Numbered from the stretch's first letter, positions 7,387 to 16,267 are shown. The stretch: DNA of 64,000 bases from Acidimicrobiaceae bacterium (GCA_009842325.1 VYFQ01000011.1:76356-140355); one strand, 5' to 3'. The notes: a model not told the origin generated them from the letters alone. Made by a program: numbers and translations.

Positions 7387-8778
7387 ATGCTTGAAGCTGA
7401 CCTCGTGAACCGCACCCTGGCGGCGGCCATGCGCACGGGCGCGGACTTCGCCGAGATCTTCGCCGAGGACAGACGGTCGGCGTCGGCGATCCTCGACGAC
7501 GGCCGCGTCGAGGAGGTCGTCTCGGGGCGCGACCGGGGTGCCGGCATCCGGGTCGTGGCCGGAGACACCACCGGGTTCGCCCACACCGCGGACCTGAGCG
7601 CAGCCGGCCTGGCCGCCGCCGCAGATGCCGCGGCCGCCGCGGCCCGGCGTGGTGGCGGCGGTACGCAGACGGTGGCCGTGTCGGCCCTTGAACCTCCGCG
7701 GTCGCTCCAGGTGCGCATCCCTCCCGAGGAGGTGCCCAAGGACCGCAAGGTGGCGCTGCTCACCGCCGCGGACGCCGCGGCCCGCTCCGCCGGCGGTGCC
7801 ATCACCCAGGTGTCGGCCCGTTACGGCGACGGTCGCCGCCGCATCCTGGTGGCCGACAGCGACGGGCTGTTCACCAGCGACGACCAGGTGCGCACCCTGT
7901 TCTCGGTGTCGTGCGTGGCCACCGGCGACACCGGCATGCAGACCGGCCGCGAGTCGGCGGGCCGGACGGCCGGCTTCGAGTTGTTCGACCTCTACGACGT
8001 GGAGGAGATGGCCCGCCGGGCCGCGCAGCGGGCCCTCACCAAGCTCACGGCCCGGCCCGCGCCCAGTGGCGAGATGCCGGTGGTGGTGGGGCCGGGAGGC
8101 GGCGGGGTGCTGTTCCACGAGGCATGCGGGCACGGCCTGGAGGCCGACCTGGTGGCCAAGTCGGCCTCGGTGTTCGCGGGGCGTCTCGGTGAGAGGGTGG
8201 CCGCGCCCATGGTCACGCTGATCGACGACGGCACGATGGCGGGGGAGTGGGGCCACTACGGCATCGACGACGAGGGCAAGCCCGCGGCCCGCAACGTTTT
8301 AATCTCCGACGGGGTGCTCACCGACTACATGTGGGACCGGCTGCGGGCCCGCAAGGAGGGTCGGGCCAGTTCGGGCAACGGGCGCCGCCAGAGCTACCAG
8401 CACCTGCCCATGGTCCGGATGACCAACACCTACATCGACAACGGCGACGCCGACCCCGACGACATCGTGGCCGACACCTCCCACGGCGTGTACGTGGCTC
8501 AGCTCGGCGGGGGCCAGGTCAACACCGCGACCGGCGACTTCGTGTTCGGCATGACCGAGGCCTACCTGATCGAGAACGGCCGGATCACCGCCCCGATCCG
8601 CGAGGGCAACCTCATCGGCAACGGACCCGACGTGCTCACCCGCATAGACGCCCTCGGCAACGACTTCGCCATGGGATCGCCGGGCACCTGCGGGAAGGAC
8701 GGCCAGGGTGTGCCCGTCGGCGACGGCACGCCCACGCTGAGGGTGACCTCGCTCACCGTCGGCGGCACCGCCGCGTGA
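7387..8778 (+). CDS. tldD: Metalloprotease TldD
   Basis: 463 aa, full length. Catalytic zinc motif HEACGH (His244, Glu245, His249) inside GGVLFHEACGHGLEAD, and the family C-terminus with GGGQVNTATGDF and GSPGTCGKDGQ. TldD and TldE form a heterodimer that degrades or trims unfolded peptides, known from microcin B17 maturation and CcdA turnover in E. coli; the cellular substrate here is unknown. The next gene overlaps its stop codon (GTGA), so the two are translationally coupled. Confidence 0.95.
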   Translation: MLEADLVNRTLAAAMRTGADFAEIFAEDRRSASAILDDGRVEEVVSGRDRGAGIRVVAGDTTGFAHTADLSAAGLAAAADAAAAAARRGGGGTQTVAVSALEPPRSLQVRIPPEEVPKDRKVALLTAADAAARSAGGAITQVSARYGDGRRRILVADSDGLFTSDDQVRTLFSVSCVATGDTGMQTGRESAGRTAGFELFDLYDVEEMARRAAQRALTKLTARPAPSGEMPVVVGPGGGGVLFHEACGHGLEADLVAKSASVFAGRLGERVAAPMVTLIDDGTMAGEWGHYGIDDEGKPAARNVLISDGVLTDYMWDRLRARKEGRASSGNGRRQSYQHLPMVRMTNTYIDNGDADPDDIVADTSHGVYVAQLGGGQVNTATGDFVFGMTEAYLIENGRITAPIREGNLIGNGPDVLTRIDALGNDFAMGSPGTCGKDGQGVPVGDGTPTLRVTSLTVGGTAA

Positions 8779-10121
8779 GTCAAAGCCTGCTCGACATCGC
8801 GGAGCGGGTCGTCGGCTGGGCCGGCGCCGGCATCGACGTGGAGGCCTTCGTGGCCCACGAGCAGGAGACCGAGATAAGGGCCTATCAGGGCGAGGTCGAG
8901 TCGCTCACCGTGGCGTCGTCGATGGGGATCGGCGTGCGCATCGTGCGTGGCGGCCGGCAGGGCTTCGCCTACGCCGCGGCCCTCGATGACGACACGCTGC
9001 GGGAGACCTTCGACGAGGCGCTGGACAATTCCCGCTTCGGCAGCGTCGACGAGTTCGCGGGAGTGGCCGAGCCCGACGGGGTGGAGCCCGCATCCCTGGA
9101 CCTGTACCGGTCCGAACTGGTCGACTTCGGAACCGAGGACAAGGTCGCTCTGGCGCTGGAGCTGGAGCGGGCCACCCTGGCCGCGGACCCCCGCGTGACC
9201 GGCGTGGAGTCGGCCGACTATGCCGACACGGTCTACGAGGGGGCGGTGGCCACGTCGCGCGGCGTGGCCGCCTCGGCCCGCGAGACCGGCTGCTATCTGG
9301 TCGCCTACAGCCTGGCGTCGGACGGCGACGAGACCCAGACCGGGTTCGGCTTCTCGGTCGGACGTCAACCGGGCGAGTTGTCGGCCGAGACGGCCGGCGG
9401 CGACGCGGCCGACCGGGCCACCCGCCTGCTGGGCGCGGCCAAGGCCCCGACCCGCCGCCTTACCGTCGTGCTCGATCCGTATGTCACCGCCCGGCTCCTC
9501 GGCATCGTGGGCGCCACGTTGAGCGGCGACGCCGTGCTCAAGGGCCGATCACTGTTCGCGGACCGCATGGACGAGGCGGTGGCGGCGCCGTCTCTCACCC
9601 TGGTCGACGACGCCACCGACCCGGACGCCTTCACCGCCTCGGCCGTCGACGCCGAGGGCCTGGCCACCCGGCGCGTGCCGCTGATCTCCGACGGGGTGCT
9701 GCAAGCCTTCCTCTATGACACGTACACCGCCCGGCGGGCCGGGGTCTCGTCCACCGGCTCGGCGGTGAGGGGCGGGTTCAAGGGCACCCCCGGCGTCGGC
9801 GCCCACGCCCTGAGGCTCACGCCCGGAGCCCGCTCCCAGGCCGAGATCGTGGCCGACATCGACGATGGACTGCTGGTGCAGGGAGTCACCGGCCTTCACA
9901 GCGGTGTGAACGCGGTGTCGGGCGACTTCTCGGTGGGCGCGGAGGGCCTGCGAATACGCGATGGCGAGACTGCCGAGCCGATCAGGGAGGTAACCATCGC
10001 CAGCACGATCCAGCGGCTGCTGATGGACGTGACCGAGGTGGGGTCGGACCTGGAGTGGCTCCCTATGAGCGCGGCCGGGGTGACCCTGGCTATCGCCGAC
10101 GTGACCATGTCCGGCACATAG
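8775..10121 (+). CDS. tldE: TldE/PmbA, non-catalytic partner of TldD
   Basis: 448 aa from the GTG that overlaps the tldD stop. Same fold as TldD, with EVESLTVASSMGIGVRIVRGGRQGF-type N-terminus and the C-terminal GVNAVSGDFSVGAEGLRI, but no HExxxH; this absence separates TldE from TldD. It shapes the substrate tunnel of the heterodimer. Start chosen from the coupling and the N-terminal alignment with the family (SQSLLDIAERVVGWA). Confidence 0.93.
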   Translation: MSQSLLDIAERVVGWAGAGIDVEAFVAHEQETEIRAYQGEVESLTVASSMGIGVRIVRGGRQGFAYAAALDDDTLRETFDEALDNSRFGSVDEFAGVAEPDGVEPASLDLYRSELVDFGTEDKVALALELERATLAADPRVTGVESADYADTVYEGAVATSRGVAASARETGCYLVAYSLASDGDETQTGFGFSVGRQPGELSAETAGGDAADRATRLLGAAKAPTRRLTVVLDPYVTARLLGIVGATLSGDAVLKGRSLFADRMDEAVAAPSLTLVDDATDPDAFTASAVDAEGLATRRVPLISDGVLQAFLYDTYTARRAGVSSTGSAVRGGFKGTPGVGAHALRLTPGARSQAEIVADIDDGLLVQGVTGLHSGVNAVSGDFSVGAEGLRIRDGETAEPIREVTIASTIQRLLMDVTEVGSDLEWLPMSAAGVTLAIADVTMSGT

Positions 10122-10127
10122 CGAAGC

Positions 10128-10940
10128 GTGCCGATCCTCCACGCCATCGTGCTGGGAATCGTGCAGGGGCTGTCGGAGTTCCTGCCGATCTCATCCAGCG
10201 GCCATCTGATCCTGGTCCGCTGGCTCTTCGGCTGGGACGAGCTGTCGGGCGACGCGGCCACGGCCTTCGATGTGGCCGTCCATGTCGGCACCTTGGTCGG
10301 CGCGACCGCGTACCTGCGGCGTGATGTCGTGAGCTACGCGGGGGCGGCCCTGGCGACGGTATTCCGGCGGGAGTCGTTGACCGTGGAGAGTCGGGTCGGC
10401 TGGTCGCTGGTGGCCTCCGCGGTGCCGGCCGGGGTGGTGGGAGTGTTCTTGGGCGACGCCCTGCGAGGCTCGGACCGCATAGTCACCGTGGCTCTCGCGT
10501 TGATCGTGTTCGGGGTGCTTCTAGGAGCCTCGGACCGGCTGACCCAGCAGTGGGACGAGTCCCATTTCGGCCTGGGGCACGCGCTAGTGATGGGCGCCGG
10601 CCAGGCGCTGGCGTTGCAGCCGGGCGTGTCCCGCGCCGGGGTGACCATGACGGTGGCTCGGGTCTTGGGCTACAACCGCGAGGCCGCCGTCCGGCTGGCC
10701 TTCCTGATGAGCCTGCCGGTGATCGCCGGGGCCGGCCTGTACGGCCTGTTCGACCTGAGCGTGCCGTCGTCGCTGTGGCCCGCGCTGGCGTGGGGCGCGA
10801 CCACATCGATGGTCACCGGATGGATCGCGGTGTGGGCGACAGTGCGGATCGTTTCCCGTGTGAGCCTGCGGCCCTTCGTGGCGTACCGGGTGCTGACTGG
10901 TATCGCTGTGCTTGGCCTGGCCGCCACCCCCTGGCGCTGA
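10128..10940 (+). CDS. uppP: Undecaprenyl-diphosphatase UppP (BacA)
   Basis: Recycles undecaprenyl pyrophosphate to the monophosphate lipid carrier for peptidoglycan synthesis; its loss or gain changes bacitracin tolerance. 270 aa, eight or so membrane helices. Signature motifs: QGLSEFLPISSSGHLIL (residues about 13-29) and QPGVSRAGVTMTVARVLG in the second half. GTG start, 6 nt after the tldE stop, so it probably belongs to the tldDE transcript. Its stop is 1 nt from the stop of the convergent SAF gene. Confidence 0.96.
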   Translation: MPILHAIVLGIVQGLSEFLPISSSGHLILVRWLFGWDELSGDAATAFDVAVHVGTLVGATAYLRRDVVSYAGAALATVFRRESLTVESRVGWSLVASAVPAGVVGVFLGDALRGSDRIVTVALALIVFGVLLGASDRLTQQWDESHFGLGHALVMGAGQALALQPGVSRAGVTMTVARVLGYNREAAVRLAFLMSLPVIAGAGLYGLFDLSVPSSLWPALAWGATTSMVTGWIAVWATVRIVSRVSLRPFVAYRVLTGIAVLGLAATPWR

Positions 10941-10941
10941 G

Positions 10942-11490
10942 CTAGGGCGGCGACTCGGGCCCGGGTTCCTGCGTCGAGACGGGCGCGGTCGCGTCGGAGA
11001 CCAACACTAGGACCACGCCTCCGGTGGTGAGCGCGTCGACGGCGGCGTCTACCTGATCGCCGGGTACCGCCACCACCACCTCATCCTGGCTGACGTCGAC
11101 GATCAGCGCGCTCTGCACGACTGCGGTGCCGTCGAGGATCGCATGCACATCCACGGTGTCGCCCGCCGCGAACACCTCGCTGTCGACGGGTATGGGCACG
11201 CCACGGGTACCCGGCGGCAGCAGGGCTGCCGGGCCGGGCGGCGCGGTGGCCGCCGGCGCCGAGGCCGGGCCGGAGGGATCGTCGGCGAGAGTGGCGAGAA
11301 CGACCAGGGCGGCACCGGCAGCCGCGGCCCATCGGAGCCACCGATGGCGATACAGCATGATCCGGAGCCGCGCGACCGTACCGGTTCGGCTGCGAACTGG
11401 CGGCCTGGCTGCGGCGGAGGAACTGCCGGATGACCAGGGGCGGGGCTGGGGTCCATCCACGTCGTGCGGGGCTGGTCTGACGGGCGACAT
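10942..11490 (-). CDS. SAF-domain membrane protein (CpaB/RcpC-like)
   Basis: 182 aa. Residues 1-48 are basic and Ser/Pro-rich (cytoplasmic), about 50-67 a membrane helix (RWAAAAGAALVVLATLA), then an Ala/Pro linker and a SAF-like domain with GTRGVPIPVDSEVFAAGDTV. SAF domains occur in Flp-pilus CpaB and in small actinobacterial proteins encoded next to fmdB, as here; no other pilus gene is in the window, so a pilus role is not supported. Strong ribosome site AGGAGG just before the ATG. Confidence 0.7.
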   Translation of the reverse strand: MSPVRPAPHDVDGPQPRPWSSGSSSAAARPPVRSRTGTVARLRIMLYRHRWLRWAAAAGAALVVLATLADDPSGPASAPAATAPPGPAALLPPGTRGVPIPVDSEVFAAGDTVDVHAILDGTAVVQSALIVDVSQDEVVVAVPGDQVDAAVDALTTGGVVLVLVSDATAPVSTQEPGPESPP

Positions 11491-11598
11491 CGAACCTCCT
11501 GGCGATTTTCGGACGCGGTCCGGCCGGCCGAACTGGCAGCGAGCCGCGGACCTACGGGTTGGCCGCGAGTCCGCGATGGTCGAACTCTGCGGGGATCG

Positions 11599-11633
11599 GT
11601 CGCCTGGGGCGACGAGCCGCCGCTCAGCGGCGG
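11599..11633 (-). terminator. Tandem GC-rich hairpins downstream of the fmdB-family gene
   Basis: Two perfect inverted repeats: GTCGCC/GGCGAC (11599-11613, loop TGG) and CCGCCGCT/AGCGGCGG (11617-11633). No U-tract, so either a factor-assisted terminator or an RNA-stabilising structure. The rest of the 174-nt gap to the SAF gene shows nothing recognisable. Confidence 0.4.
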
Positions 11634-11664
11634 GGGTGGGTCGCGGGTCGCGACGAGCGGTCCG

Positions 11665-12072
11665 TCAGCCGGACGAGGAGGAAGACGAGGACGACGAGGC
11701 GCCCGCGTCGGCCTTCGACCGGCTCGAATCCGACTTCGAGCCTGAGTCCGGGCCAGATGAGGAGGAGTCCTTCGAGTCCTTCGAAGACGACGAGCCGTTG
11801 GACGACGCCGCGGAGGTCTCGGTCTTCTCGGTCTCCTTCTTCTCCTTGCGCCGGCCCTTGGCGTTGGCACCGTGGTCGTTCTTGTAGAAGCCGTCGCCCT
11901 TGAAGGCGATGGCCACTCCGCTGAACACCTTCTTGACCGGGCCCTCGCCCGGTGCGAAGCACGCGGCCGGGCCGCCCTCGGGCGGGCATACGGTCAGAGT
12001 GTCGTCGCTGAACGACTGCCGCACCTCGAACTGCGCCGAGCAGCGCTCGCAGCGGTAGTCGTACATCGGCAC
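11665..12072 (-). CDS. FmdB-family zinc-ribbon protein with Ser/Lys-rich tail
   Basis: 135 aa. The first 60 residues are an FmdB-type zinc ribbon: MPMYDYRCERC with a CxxC pair, then further cysteines around CPPEGGPAACF, and the family segment VKKVFSGVAIAFKGDGFYKND. Residues about 70-135 are low complexity: Lys/Glu first, then long runs of Ser with Asp and Lys. The GTG at 12072 gives the family N-terminus MPxYxYxC and lies 8 nt after TATCCT. Function of the family is unknown beyond presumed metal or nucleic-acid binding. Confidence 0.82.
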   Translation of the reverse strand: MPMYDYRCERCSAQFEVRQSFSDDTLTVCPPEGGPAACFAPGEGPVKKVFSGVAIAFKGDGFYKNDHGANAKGRRKEKKETEKTETSAASSNGSSSSKDSKDSSSSGPDSGSKSDSSRSKADAGASSSSSSSSSG

Positions 12073-12080
12073 GACGCCGA

Positions 12081-12086
12081 AGGATA
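12081..12086 (-). promoter_or_regulatory. Leaderless -10 element of the fmdB-family gene
   Basis: TATCCT on the minus strand, 8 nt from the GTG at 12072. Confidence 0.45.
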
Positions 12087-12139
12087 ACGGCACCGCCCCG
12101 CCTCGGCACCGTCGATGCTCGCTCTGCCCGCGCGGCCTC

Positions 12140-12145
12140 TACTAT
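12140..12145 (+). promoter_or_regulatory. Leaderless -10 element of plsY
   Basis: TACTAT, 6 nt from the GTG at 12152. Confidence 0.45.
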
Positions 12146-12151
12146 TCGGGC

Positions 12152-12736
12152 GTGACGGTCTGGATGGGGGTGGCCTTCGTTGTCGCCTACGCGGCGGGCA
12201 TGTTCCCCACCGCTGTGCTGGTCGGCAACAAGATCGGCCGCGACCCCACCAGCGAGGGCTCGGGCAACCCGGGCGCCACCAACATCTACCGCCTGGGCGG
12301 GCGCCTCGCCGGCGTGGCCGTGGCCTTGGGCGATATGGCCAAGGGCGCTGCGCCGGTCGGAGCGGCCCTGCTGCTGTGGGACCGTCCCGAGGCGATGGCG
12401 GCATGGATCGGAGCGGTGGCCGGCCATGTGTGGCCGGCAATCAGGCGGTTCCGGGGCGGCAAGGGGATGGCCACCGCGGGTGGCGGCGGGATCGTGCTCG
12501 ACCCGATCATCGGCCTGATCTGCGTGGTTGTGTTCTTCGGCATGGTGCGGTTGACCCGCGTGGCCGCGCTGGGCTCGCTGAGCGTGGGTGTGACCTACCC
12601 GGTGCTGGCGCTGGTGTTCGGGTGGCCCGCCACCGAGGTGATCGTGGCCGCGGTGGTGATGGGGGTGATGGCTATGCGCCACCACGGCAATATCGTGCGG
12701 CTGTTGCGCGGCACCGAAAGGAGACTGAAGAGTTGA
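12152..12736 (+). CDS. plsY: Glycerol-3-phosphate acyltransferase PlsY
   Basis: Transfers the acyl group from acyl-phosphate to glycerol 3-phosphate, the first step of phospholipid synthesis. 194 aa with five or more membrane helices. Motifs: SGNPGATNIYRLGG, then GHVWPAIRRFRGGKGMATAGG, and MRHHGNIVRLLRG near the end. Its stop overlaps the moeA start (TTGA), so lipid and molybdopterin genes share a transcript. plsC at 44756 could do the second acylation. Confidence 0.95.
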   Translation: MTVWMGVAFVVAYAAGMFPTAVLVGNKIGRDPTSEGSGNPGATNIYRLGGRLAGVAVALGDMAKGAAPVGAALLLWDRPEAMAAWIGAVAGHVWPAIRRFRGGKGMATAGGGGIVLDPIIGLICVVVFFGMVRLTRVAALGSLSVGVTYPVLALVFGWPATEVIVAAVVMGVMAMRHHGNIVRLLRGTERRLKS

Positions 12737-13941
12737 TCCCATTGCACGAGGCCCGGGCCCATGTGCTGGAGCGGGTCGAGGCCCTGCCCGCCCGCAGGTC
12801 CGATCTTGCCGAGGCGCTGGGCCTGGTGCTGGCCGAGCCCGTGTTCTCCTCCGAGCCGATTCCCGGCTTCGCCAACACCGCCATGGACGGGTACGCCCTG
12901 CAGGCTGACGACACCCGGGGCGCGCCCGTCGAGTTGGACGTGGTCGGAACCATCGGTGCCGGCGACGACGGGTCCCTCCGTGTCGGCGCGGGCCAGGCGG
13001 CCCGCATCATGACCGGCGCGCCCATTCCCGACGGTGCCGACGCCGTGGTCAAGGTCGAGCTGACTCGCCGCCTAGACGGCTCCGAGGACCGGGTTCTGGT
13101 GGAGGCCAGGGTGAAGTCGGGCAACCACATCCGCCATCCCGGTGAGGACGTAGCCGAGGGCGAGCAGGTGCTGGAGGCGGGCACGGTGGTGACCCCGGGC
13201 CGGGTGGGACTGTTGGCCGCAGTGGGCGCCTACGAGGTCTCGGCCCACCCCCGCCCCCGGGTGGGGGTGCTCTCTACCGGCGACGAGCTCGCCGACACGG
13301 CCGGGCCGCTGCGCCGGGGTCAGATCCGAGACACCAACCGCCGCACACTGCTGGGCCTGGTGGCCGAGGCCGGCTTCGAGGGGGTGGACCTGGGGATCGC
13401 CCGCGACGACCCCGCCGACATCGAGCGGTTGTTCCGTGACGGCACCGCCCGCTGCGACGCGGTGCTGTCGTCGGGGGGCGTGTCCATGGGCGACTTCGAC
13501 TACGTGAAGGTGGTGCTGGACCGCATCGGCGCCATGAGGTGGATGCAGATCGCCATCAAGCCGGCCAAGCCGTTCGCCTTCGGGATCGTCGACGGCGTCC
13601 CGGTGTTCGGCCTGCCCGGCAACCCGGTGTCGTCGATGGTGAGCTTCGAGTTGCTGGCCAAGCCCGGGCTGCGGGCCATGGCGGGCCACGGCCCCGACGA
13701 TCTCGGGCCGGCGCTGGTGCGGGCGGTCAGCGACGGCGATCTCGGCCATCGCAGTGACGGCAAGACCCACTATGTCAGGGTCGCCGCCCGACGTGATGAC
13801 CGGGGCGTGCTGCGGGTGAAGCGCTCGGGCGGGCAGGGGTCCCACCAGCTGGCGGCCATGACCCGGGCCGATGCTCTGGCCGCGGTGCCCGACGGCTCGC
13901 CGGCCGGCAAGGGCGACCCGGTGGACGTGATCCTGCTCTGA
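12733..13941 (+). CDS. moeA: Molybdopterin molybdenumtransferase MoeA (or MoeA-like Glp)
   Basis: 402 aa. Inserts molybdate into adenylylated molybdopterin. Motifs: FANTAMDGYALQADD, GAPIPDGADAVVKVE, GEDV, PRVGVLSTGDEL, SSGGVSMGDFDYVK and GLPGNPVSSMVSFE. The likely start is a TTG overlapping the plsY stop. moaA and moaC follow, supporting cofactor synthesis. However, in Corynebacterium a MoeA paralogue (Glp) acts in cell division with a membrane receptor GlpR, and a GlpR/SepX-like gene lies downstream here (15611), so a divisome role is an alternative or additional possibility. Confidence 0.9.
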   Translation: MIPLHEARAHVLERVEALPARRSDLAEALGLVLAEPVFSSEPIPGFANTAMDGYALQADDTRGAPVELDVVGTIGAGDDGSLRVGAGQAARIMTGAPIPDGADAVVKVELTRRLDGSEDRVLVEARVKSGNHIRHPGEDVAEGEQVLEAGTVVTPGRVGLLAAVGAYEVSAHPRPRVGVLSTGDELADTAGPLRRGQIRDTNRRTLLGLVAEAGFEGVDLGIARDDPADIERLFRDGTARCDAVLSSGGVSMGDFDYVKVVLDRIGAMRWMQIAIKPAKPFAFGIVDGVPVFGLPGNPVSSMVSFELLAKPGLRAMAGHGPDDLGPALVRAVSDGDLGHRSDGKTHYVRVAARRDDRGVLRVKRSGGQGSHQLAAMTRADALAAVPDGSPAGKGDPVDVILL

Positions 13942-13967
13942 GTGTGATCGGCCTCAGCGCGGGCGGG

Positions 13968-13973
13968 TAGCCT
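13968..13973 (+). promoter_or_regulatory. Leaderless -10 element of moaA
   Basis: TAGCCT, 8 nt from the ATG at 13982. Confidence 0.45.
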
Positions 13974-13981
13974 GCGGGCTA

Positions 13982-14965
13982 ATGGCGGCCCAACTCGTCG
14001 ACAGCTTCGGGAGAGTCCACCGGGACCTGCGTATCTCGGTCACCGACCGGTGCAACTTCCGGTGCACCTACTGCATGCCCGCCGAGGGACTGGAATGGGT
14101 GCCCCGCGACGACCTGTTGACCTTCGAGGAGATCGCCCGGTTGGCTCGGATCATGGTCGAGCGCTACGGCGTCAACGGCATCCGGCTCACCGGCGGCGAG
14201 CCCACCGTGAGGGCCAATCTGCCGGTGCTGGTGAAGATGCTGGCCGAGCTGGACACCGATCTGGCCATGACCACCAACGGGGTGTCACTGCCTCTGCTGG
14301 CCGGGGATCTTCGGGCTGCGGGACTGCGCCGGGTGAACGTGTCCTTGGACTCGCTTCAGGCGCCCCGCTTCGCTGAGCTGACCCGGCGCGACAGCCTCGA
14401 TCGGGTGCTCGACGGCATCGACGCGGCCATCGCCGCCGGGTTCGATCCGGTGAAGGTGAACTGCGTGGTCATGCGGGGCGTCAACGACGACGAGATCGCC
14501 GACTTCGTCGACTTCGGGCGGCGCAGGGGCGTCGAGGTCCGCTTCATCGAGTTCATGCCCCTCGACGCCGACGGGATCTGGACCAACGACCTGGTGGTCG
14601 GGGTGGACGAGATCCTGGCCAGCGTCAACGAGGCCCATCCGGTGGAGCCGGTCCAGCGCACTTCCGCGCCTGCGACCCGCTATCGCTTCGCCGACGGGGT
14701 GGGCGCGGTCGGCATCGTGGCCTCCGTCAGCGACTCGTTCTGCTCGACGTGCGATCGGGTGCGGCTCACCGCCGACGGGCAGTTCCGCAACTGCTTGTTC
14801 GCGGTGACCGAGACAGACGTGCGTGCTCTGCTACGCGCCGGCGCCCGCGACGATGAGATAGCGGCCGCGCTGGAGGAATCCGTCGCATCGAAATGGGCGG
14901 GCCACCAGATCAACCGGGTCCACTTCATCAAGCCTCGCCGATCGATGTCGCAGATCGGCGGCTAG
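13982..14965 (+). CDS. moaA: GTP 3',8-cyclase MoaA
   Basis: Radical-SAM enzyme for the first step of molybdenum cofactor synthesis. 327 aa. N-terminal cluster Cys24, Cys28, Cys31 (CNFRCTYC), the GGEPTVR segment, the second cluster in FCSTCDRVRLTADGQFRNC, and the functional C-terminal Gly-Gly tail (QIGG). All catalytic features look intact. moaC starts 9 nt downstream. Confidence 0.97.
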   Translation: MAAQLVDSFGRVHRDLRISVTDRCNFRCTYCMPAEGLEWVPRDDLLTFEEIARLARIMVERYGVNGIRLTGGEPTVRANLPVLVKMLAELDTDLAMTTNGVSLPLLAGDLRAAGLRRVNVSLDSLQAPRFAELTRRDSLDRVLDGIDAAIAAGFDPVKVNCVVMRGVNDDEIADFVDFGRRRGVEVRFIEFMPLDADGIWTNDLVVGVDEILASVNEAHPVEPVQRTSAPATRYRFADGVGAVGIVASVSDSFCSTCDRVRLTADGQFRNCLFAVTETDVRALLRAGARDDEIAAALEESVASKWAGHQINRVHFIKPRRSMSQIGG

Positions 14966-14974
14966 AGGCAGCCG

Positions 14975-15448
14975 ATGGGCTTCACCCATCTCGATCCGCA
15001 GGGCCGGGCTCGAATGGTGGACGTGTCGTCGAAGGAGCCGACCCACCGCCGGGCTGTGGCACGGGGCCGGGTGTGCATGGAGCCCGAGGTGGCCGCGGCG
15101 CTGCGAGCCGGCGAGATCGGCAAGGGCGATGTGCTGGCCGTAGCCCGGGTGGCCGGGATCCAAGCCGCCAAGCGGACCGCCGAGCTCATCCCCTTGTGCC
15201 ACGGCCTGTCCGTGAGCTCCGTCGCGGTTGACTTCGAGGTGGGCGACGACTCGGTGGGGATCGAGGCGCGGGTGGAGACGGTCGACCGGACCGGCGTGGA
15301 GATGGAGGCGCTGACCGCGTGCAGCGTGGCCGCACTGACCATCTACGACATGTGCAAGTCGATGGACCGGTCGATGACGATCAGCGACATCGCCCTGTGG
15401 GAGAAATCCGGCGGCCGGTCCGGGACCTACCGGCGCGAGGACTCCTGA
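14975..15448 (+). CDS. moaC: Cyclic pyranopterin monophosphate synthase MoaC
   Basis: Converts 3',8-cyclo-GTP to cyclic pyranopterin monophosphate. 157 aa. Typical segments: HLDPQGRARMVDVSSKEPT, AELIPLCHGL, GVEMEALTACSVAALTIYDMCKS with the conserved Lys. Ribosome site GAGG before the ATG. moaD/moaE/moaB are not in the window. Confidence 0.97.
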   Translation: MGFTHLDPQGRARMVDVSSKEPTHRRAVARGRVCMEPEVAAALRAGEIGKGDVLAVARVAGIQAAKRTAELIPLCHGLSVSSVAVDFEVGDDSVGIEARVETVDRTGVEMEALTACSVAALTIYDMCKSMDRSMTISDIALWEKSGGRSGTYRREDS

Positions 15449-15610
15449 ACCCTTCCGTTAGACATCCACCACTTGGCTTGTCATCGGTGCCATCCTTGTT
15501 GGGCCGTCGTCTGCATGTACGGGTCATCGAAGCGGCGGGCGGGGCGCCCTAGGCGCACTCGCAGCACTTTCGGCGATTCGATACGTGCAAACGAGGAGGA
15601 AATTCGACCC

Positions 15611-16093
15611 GTGACTCTGATCGTACTGACGGTATTGGCGACGGCTTGGCTGGGCTATTTCGCGCTGTGGTTCCGGGACAAGCGGGCGTCCCGGCCGGCT
15701 CGCCGCGACGACCTGGACGGCTTCACCCCGTCCTTCGATGCTCTGGCCTCCGGGACGGTCTCCATCAGGAGCCTTGAGGAGGATTCAAGATCACGGGGGG
15801 ATCTGTGGGAGTTGCCCCGGACCCCGGAGCAGGCCCATCGCCGACGCCGGCATGTGGCCACGATGCTCGCCGCGCTGGCTCTCGCGTCCCTGCTGGCAGT
15901 TCCGGTATTTGGGGCGACTGCGCTGGCCGTTCACGTAGTAGTCGACGTGGTACTGCTGCTGTTCGCCTTCGGCTCGGTCCACCGCCAGCAGCCGCCGGCC
16001 ATCAACCTGGCCGATGTGCGGGTGCTCTATCCCGACCGGCCCGCTGCGAGCGATGCCGTGGCCACGCCTCTGGGGCAGGTCGCCAACGGCTGA
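15611..16093 (+). CDS. Small three-helix membrane protein, SepX/GlpR-like
   Basis: 160 aa from a GTG preceded by GAGGAGGA. Topology: helix 3-21 (TLIVLTVLATAWLGYFALWF) followed by RDKRASR; a polar stretch 30-75 with DALASG; a basic RRRR patch; helices about 82-101 and 103-121; a polar tail. This matches the layout of actinobacterial SepX/GlpR, division-associated membrane proteins encoded near moeA (Rv0996-like in mycobacteria). I rely on topology and neighbourhood, not on a catalytic motif. The 162-nt gap before it shows a ribosome site and no clear promoter. Alternative: an unrelated membrane protein. Confidence 0.6.
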   Translation: MTLIVLTVLATAWLGYFALWFRDKRASRPARRDDLDGFTPSFDALASGTVSIRSLEEDSRSRGDLWELPRTPEQAHRRRRHVATMLAALALASLLAVPVFGATALAVHVVVDVVLLLFAFGSVHRQQPPAINLADVRVLYPDRPAASDAVATPLGQVANG

Positions 16094-16174
16094 CACGTCC
16101 GTCGGCGAGGCCGGTGTGATGGCTCTCGGAGAACGCGTCGAACCTTAGGCCGCGCCGGTAAACTCGCCGGCTGC

Positions 16175-16248
16175 GGGGGTGTAGCTCAGTTGGCTAGAGC
16201 GCCTCGGTCGCATCGAGGAGGCCAGGGGTTCGAATCCCCTCACCTCCA
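16175..16248 (+). tRNA. tRNA-Ala(CGC)
   Basis: Cloverleaf: acceptor GGGGGTG with CACCTCC, including the alanine-identity G3-U70 pair; D arm GCTC/GAGC; anticodon stem CCTCG/CGAGG with loop GTCGCAT (anticodon CGC, reads GCG); T arm AGGGG-TTCGAAT-CCCCT; discriminator A. The 3' CCA is not encoded. Confidence 0.95.
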
Positions 16249-16267
16249 CCGCATAACCCGCTGCCGG

